Below are positions 62,519 through 64,000 of a DNA stretch of 64,000 nucleotides, in pieces (positions within the stretch are counted from its first letter, which is position 1; every line of letters starts with the position of its first letter). The notes beneath the pieces are model-generated. The model did no database searches, was not told the DNA's origin, and saw only the letters and a list, made by a program, of their open reading frames with translations. The position numbers and the translations under genes are program-made. Source of the stretch: Moniliella sp. 'wahieum' (lineage: Eukaryota > Basidiomycota > Moniliellomycetes > Moniliellales > Moniliellaceae); contig RSEE01000015.1 of assembly GCA_003971905.1 (NCBI GenBank), positions 496,001-560,000 of the forward strand, read 5' to 3'.

Positions 62519-63555
62519 CGGGGCGAGAGGGGGCGGGGGAGGAGGTGGAGGTGGAGGTGGAGGTGGAGGAAGGGCAGAGCGCGGCCAACTCTCAGCTGCG
62601 CGGCGTTTGCCGTTTCCTGGCGATTCCTGCCACCCGGGCCTGCCCACACCGCCCGCCGCGCTCCGAACACCCGCCGGCCGCACGCCGCCAGTCCCGCCCC
62701 AGCCATTATTAATGGCAGCCAGCTCAGGTGTCGTGTGAAATCTTTCAGTGCCATCGGTCACGTGATACCTCGCTCACTTGGCCACTTGTAACCACAGCGT
62801 AACCAGAATGCGTCGTCATTAACGTCATTGCACATTGCCCACCCAAGTGCATAATGGGGGTCAGCAACCGGTCGGCAGTCGAGCGGAGGCGCTGCTCTCC
62901 CCTTCACACGAGTAGCTGCGCGCCCACAGGAGCTTATGGACACGAAGTAAGAGTACTGGCAAGCCCAGCCATTCTTGCCAACACAGCAGGGCAAAATGTA
63001 CCCCCCCCAACAGGCCTACTCTCCCAACTTGATAATGCAGGTACTGCATGACGGACTCTGGCGTAACGCGTAACGTTGGACCAAGGTCTCGATGAGCGTG
63101 GGAGCATCGATCACTCCAAGCGTCATGCATCAAGCGCTTGACCTACCATTGTTCCCCCAAACGTCGCGCACGTCATGACGCGGCATGCGGGGCACGTTCG
63201 CACATTTGCTACTTATAGAATTCGGGGAGAGGGTGGGGAGGGGGGGGGCAAGGTCCTATAGCGTGGGGTACCAGGGAGATTGGTCATGGCAATGGCCTGA
63301 AGACTATATATAGCTGCCTGCCGTATACTCTACCGTGACGGAGCGTGAGACGGTACGGACCGTACTATTTTTGGTGCGGCGGTCCCAGCCTAACATGAAC
63401 CGTGAGAGTTTGCGTGGGAGCAGGCTCAAAACAGCGCTCATACTCACAGCTCAGAGAGGTGCTCATCGATCATTCTGCTGCGTCTACTTTTCCCTCCGCG
63501 GGACACGGTAACGCTTGAGAAGCTTGAGTGAAGGTGAAGGCTTGAAGCTTGACGC
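62519..63555. promoter_or_regulatory. QCR8 promoter and upstream interval
   Basis: The first 60 bp are a purine-rich run on the plus strand (GGTGGA units), which is a CT-rich leader for QCR8. Further right are ACGCGTAACGTT words near 63063 and an AGCT heptad near 63540. No gene is supported. Confidence 0.45.
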
Positions 63556-63954
63556 TTAATGCTTGAAGGATCCCCTCGGGTCCGCCAGGAAGGACACTGG
63601 ACTGAGCAAGTGCGCACTTAGCGCCCCAGCAGCACGGGCAATGCGATTGGGTGGGCACAAGAGGCTGGGACGGCGGCTGTGGGGAGTCTTATTATGCACC
63701 CCTTGGGAAGCTTGAGCTTGAGCAGGCGGAAAGAAGTGTCGAAAGGGAAAATAGAGGCTGGGAGAGGTCAGCACTGAGAGAGCCGGCGCGGCGTTAAATT
63801 GCGCGGTCGACGGCGGGGACGAGAGAGCAGGAGGAAAGGCAGTGCCAGGCGGGCCTGATCGGTCCACCCGGCCTTGAGGCTCAGGCTCAGGGCGCAGCAG
63901 CGAGCCAACGCGGGCGAGGTCGAACGAAGAGGCTGAAATCGAGTTGCGCCTCAC
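63556..63954 (-). CDS. Possible exon of a gene entering from the right edge
   Basis: An open frame of 132 codons with Ser/Pro/Ala-rich composition (MRRNSISASSFDLARVGSLL, then PEPEPQGRVDRSGPPG) resembles the disordered parts of other genes here. The sequence upstream of 63954 could supply further exons outside the window. No domain is visible, so it may be only a GC-rich open frame. Confidence 0.2.
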   Translation of the reverse strand: MRRNSISASSFDLARVGSLLRPEPEPQGRVDRSGPPGTAFPPALSSPPSTAQFNAAPALSVLTSPSLYFPFRHFFPPAQAQASQGVHNKTPHSRRPSLLCPPNRIARAAGALSAHLLSPVSFLADPRGSFKH

Positions 63955-64000
63955 CTGACCGGGCGGGCTGGGGGCAGTGTGTGGCGTTGAGCTGTCGCGC

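Overview
The window reads as nuclear DNA from a fungus, most probably a basidiomycete. The evidence is short spliceosomal introns (about 60-270 bp, GT..AG), TATA boxes about 130-150 bp upstream of ATGs, CT-rich leaders, and the gene set: pyruvate carboxylase, a SERCA Ca2+ pump, small-subunit ribosomal protein S0, a retinal opsin, secreted RNase T2, the mitochondrial phosphate carrier, SWI/SNF subunit Snf5 with a GATA-type finger, Vps68, an Sng1/DUF3533 membrane protein, an IQM-like calmodulin-binding protein, a bHLH factor, a secreted double-psi beta-barrel protein and complex III subunit Qcr8. I cannot name the species. I see no transposon, tRNA, rRNA or viral remnant.

Layout. 1-3.4 kb: a Ser/Pro-rich gene (-) running off the left edge. 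7.1-17.4 kb: three minus-strand housekeeping genes (PYC, RPS0, SERCA). 19.2-27.9 kb: three plus-strand membrane or secretory genes (opsin, a seven-helix orphan, RNase T2). 30.8-43.1 kb: plus-strand regulatory and membrane genes (bHLH, two unknowns, Sng1-like, IQM-like). 44.4-53.2 kb: minus-strand MIR1, SNF5, VPS68 and a small orphan. 56.5-61.0 kb: an orphan and the DPBB protein (+). 61.8-62.5 kb: QCR8 (-). Neighbours share no obvious pathway and nothing looks like a gene cluster. Two genes (MIR1, QCR8) serve mitochondrial energy metabolism, and the SERCA, RNase T2, Vps68 and DPBB proteins belong to the secretory or vacuolar route.

Two window-wide patterns matter for any reader. First, most conserved genes switch frame repeatedly with no intron present. 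At almost every switch one base, sometimes two, is missing relative to the family alignment, usually in or beside a short homopolymer. The simplest explanation is uncorrected assembly deletions, so CDS spans below are envelopes and not clean translations. MIR1 and VPS68 are intact.

Second, the long intergenic stretches are studded with short tandem arrays of period exactly 7. Each array is built from a 4-bp palindrome plus a TGA or TCA linker (AGCT-TGA, GATC-TGA, TCGA-TCA, CTAG-TGA, TGCA-TGA, CATG-TGA, ACGT-TGA, GTAC-TTA, CCGG-TCA, GGCC-TGA). Many different palindromes follow the same rule. I know of no described repeat class with this grammar, and it is the most unusual signal in the window.
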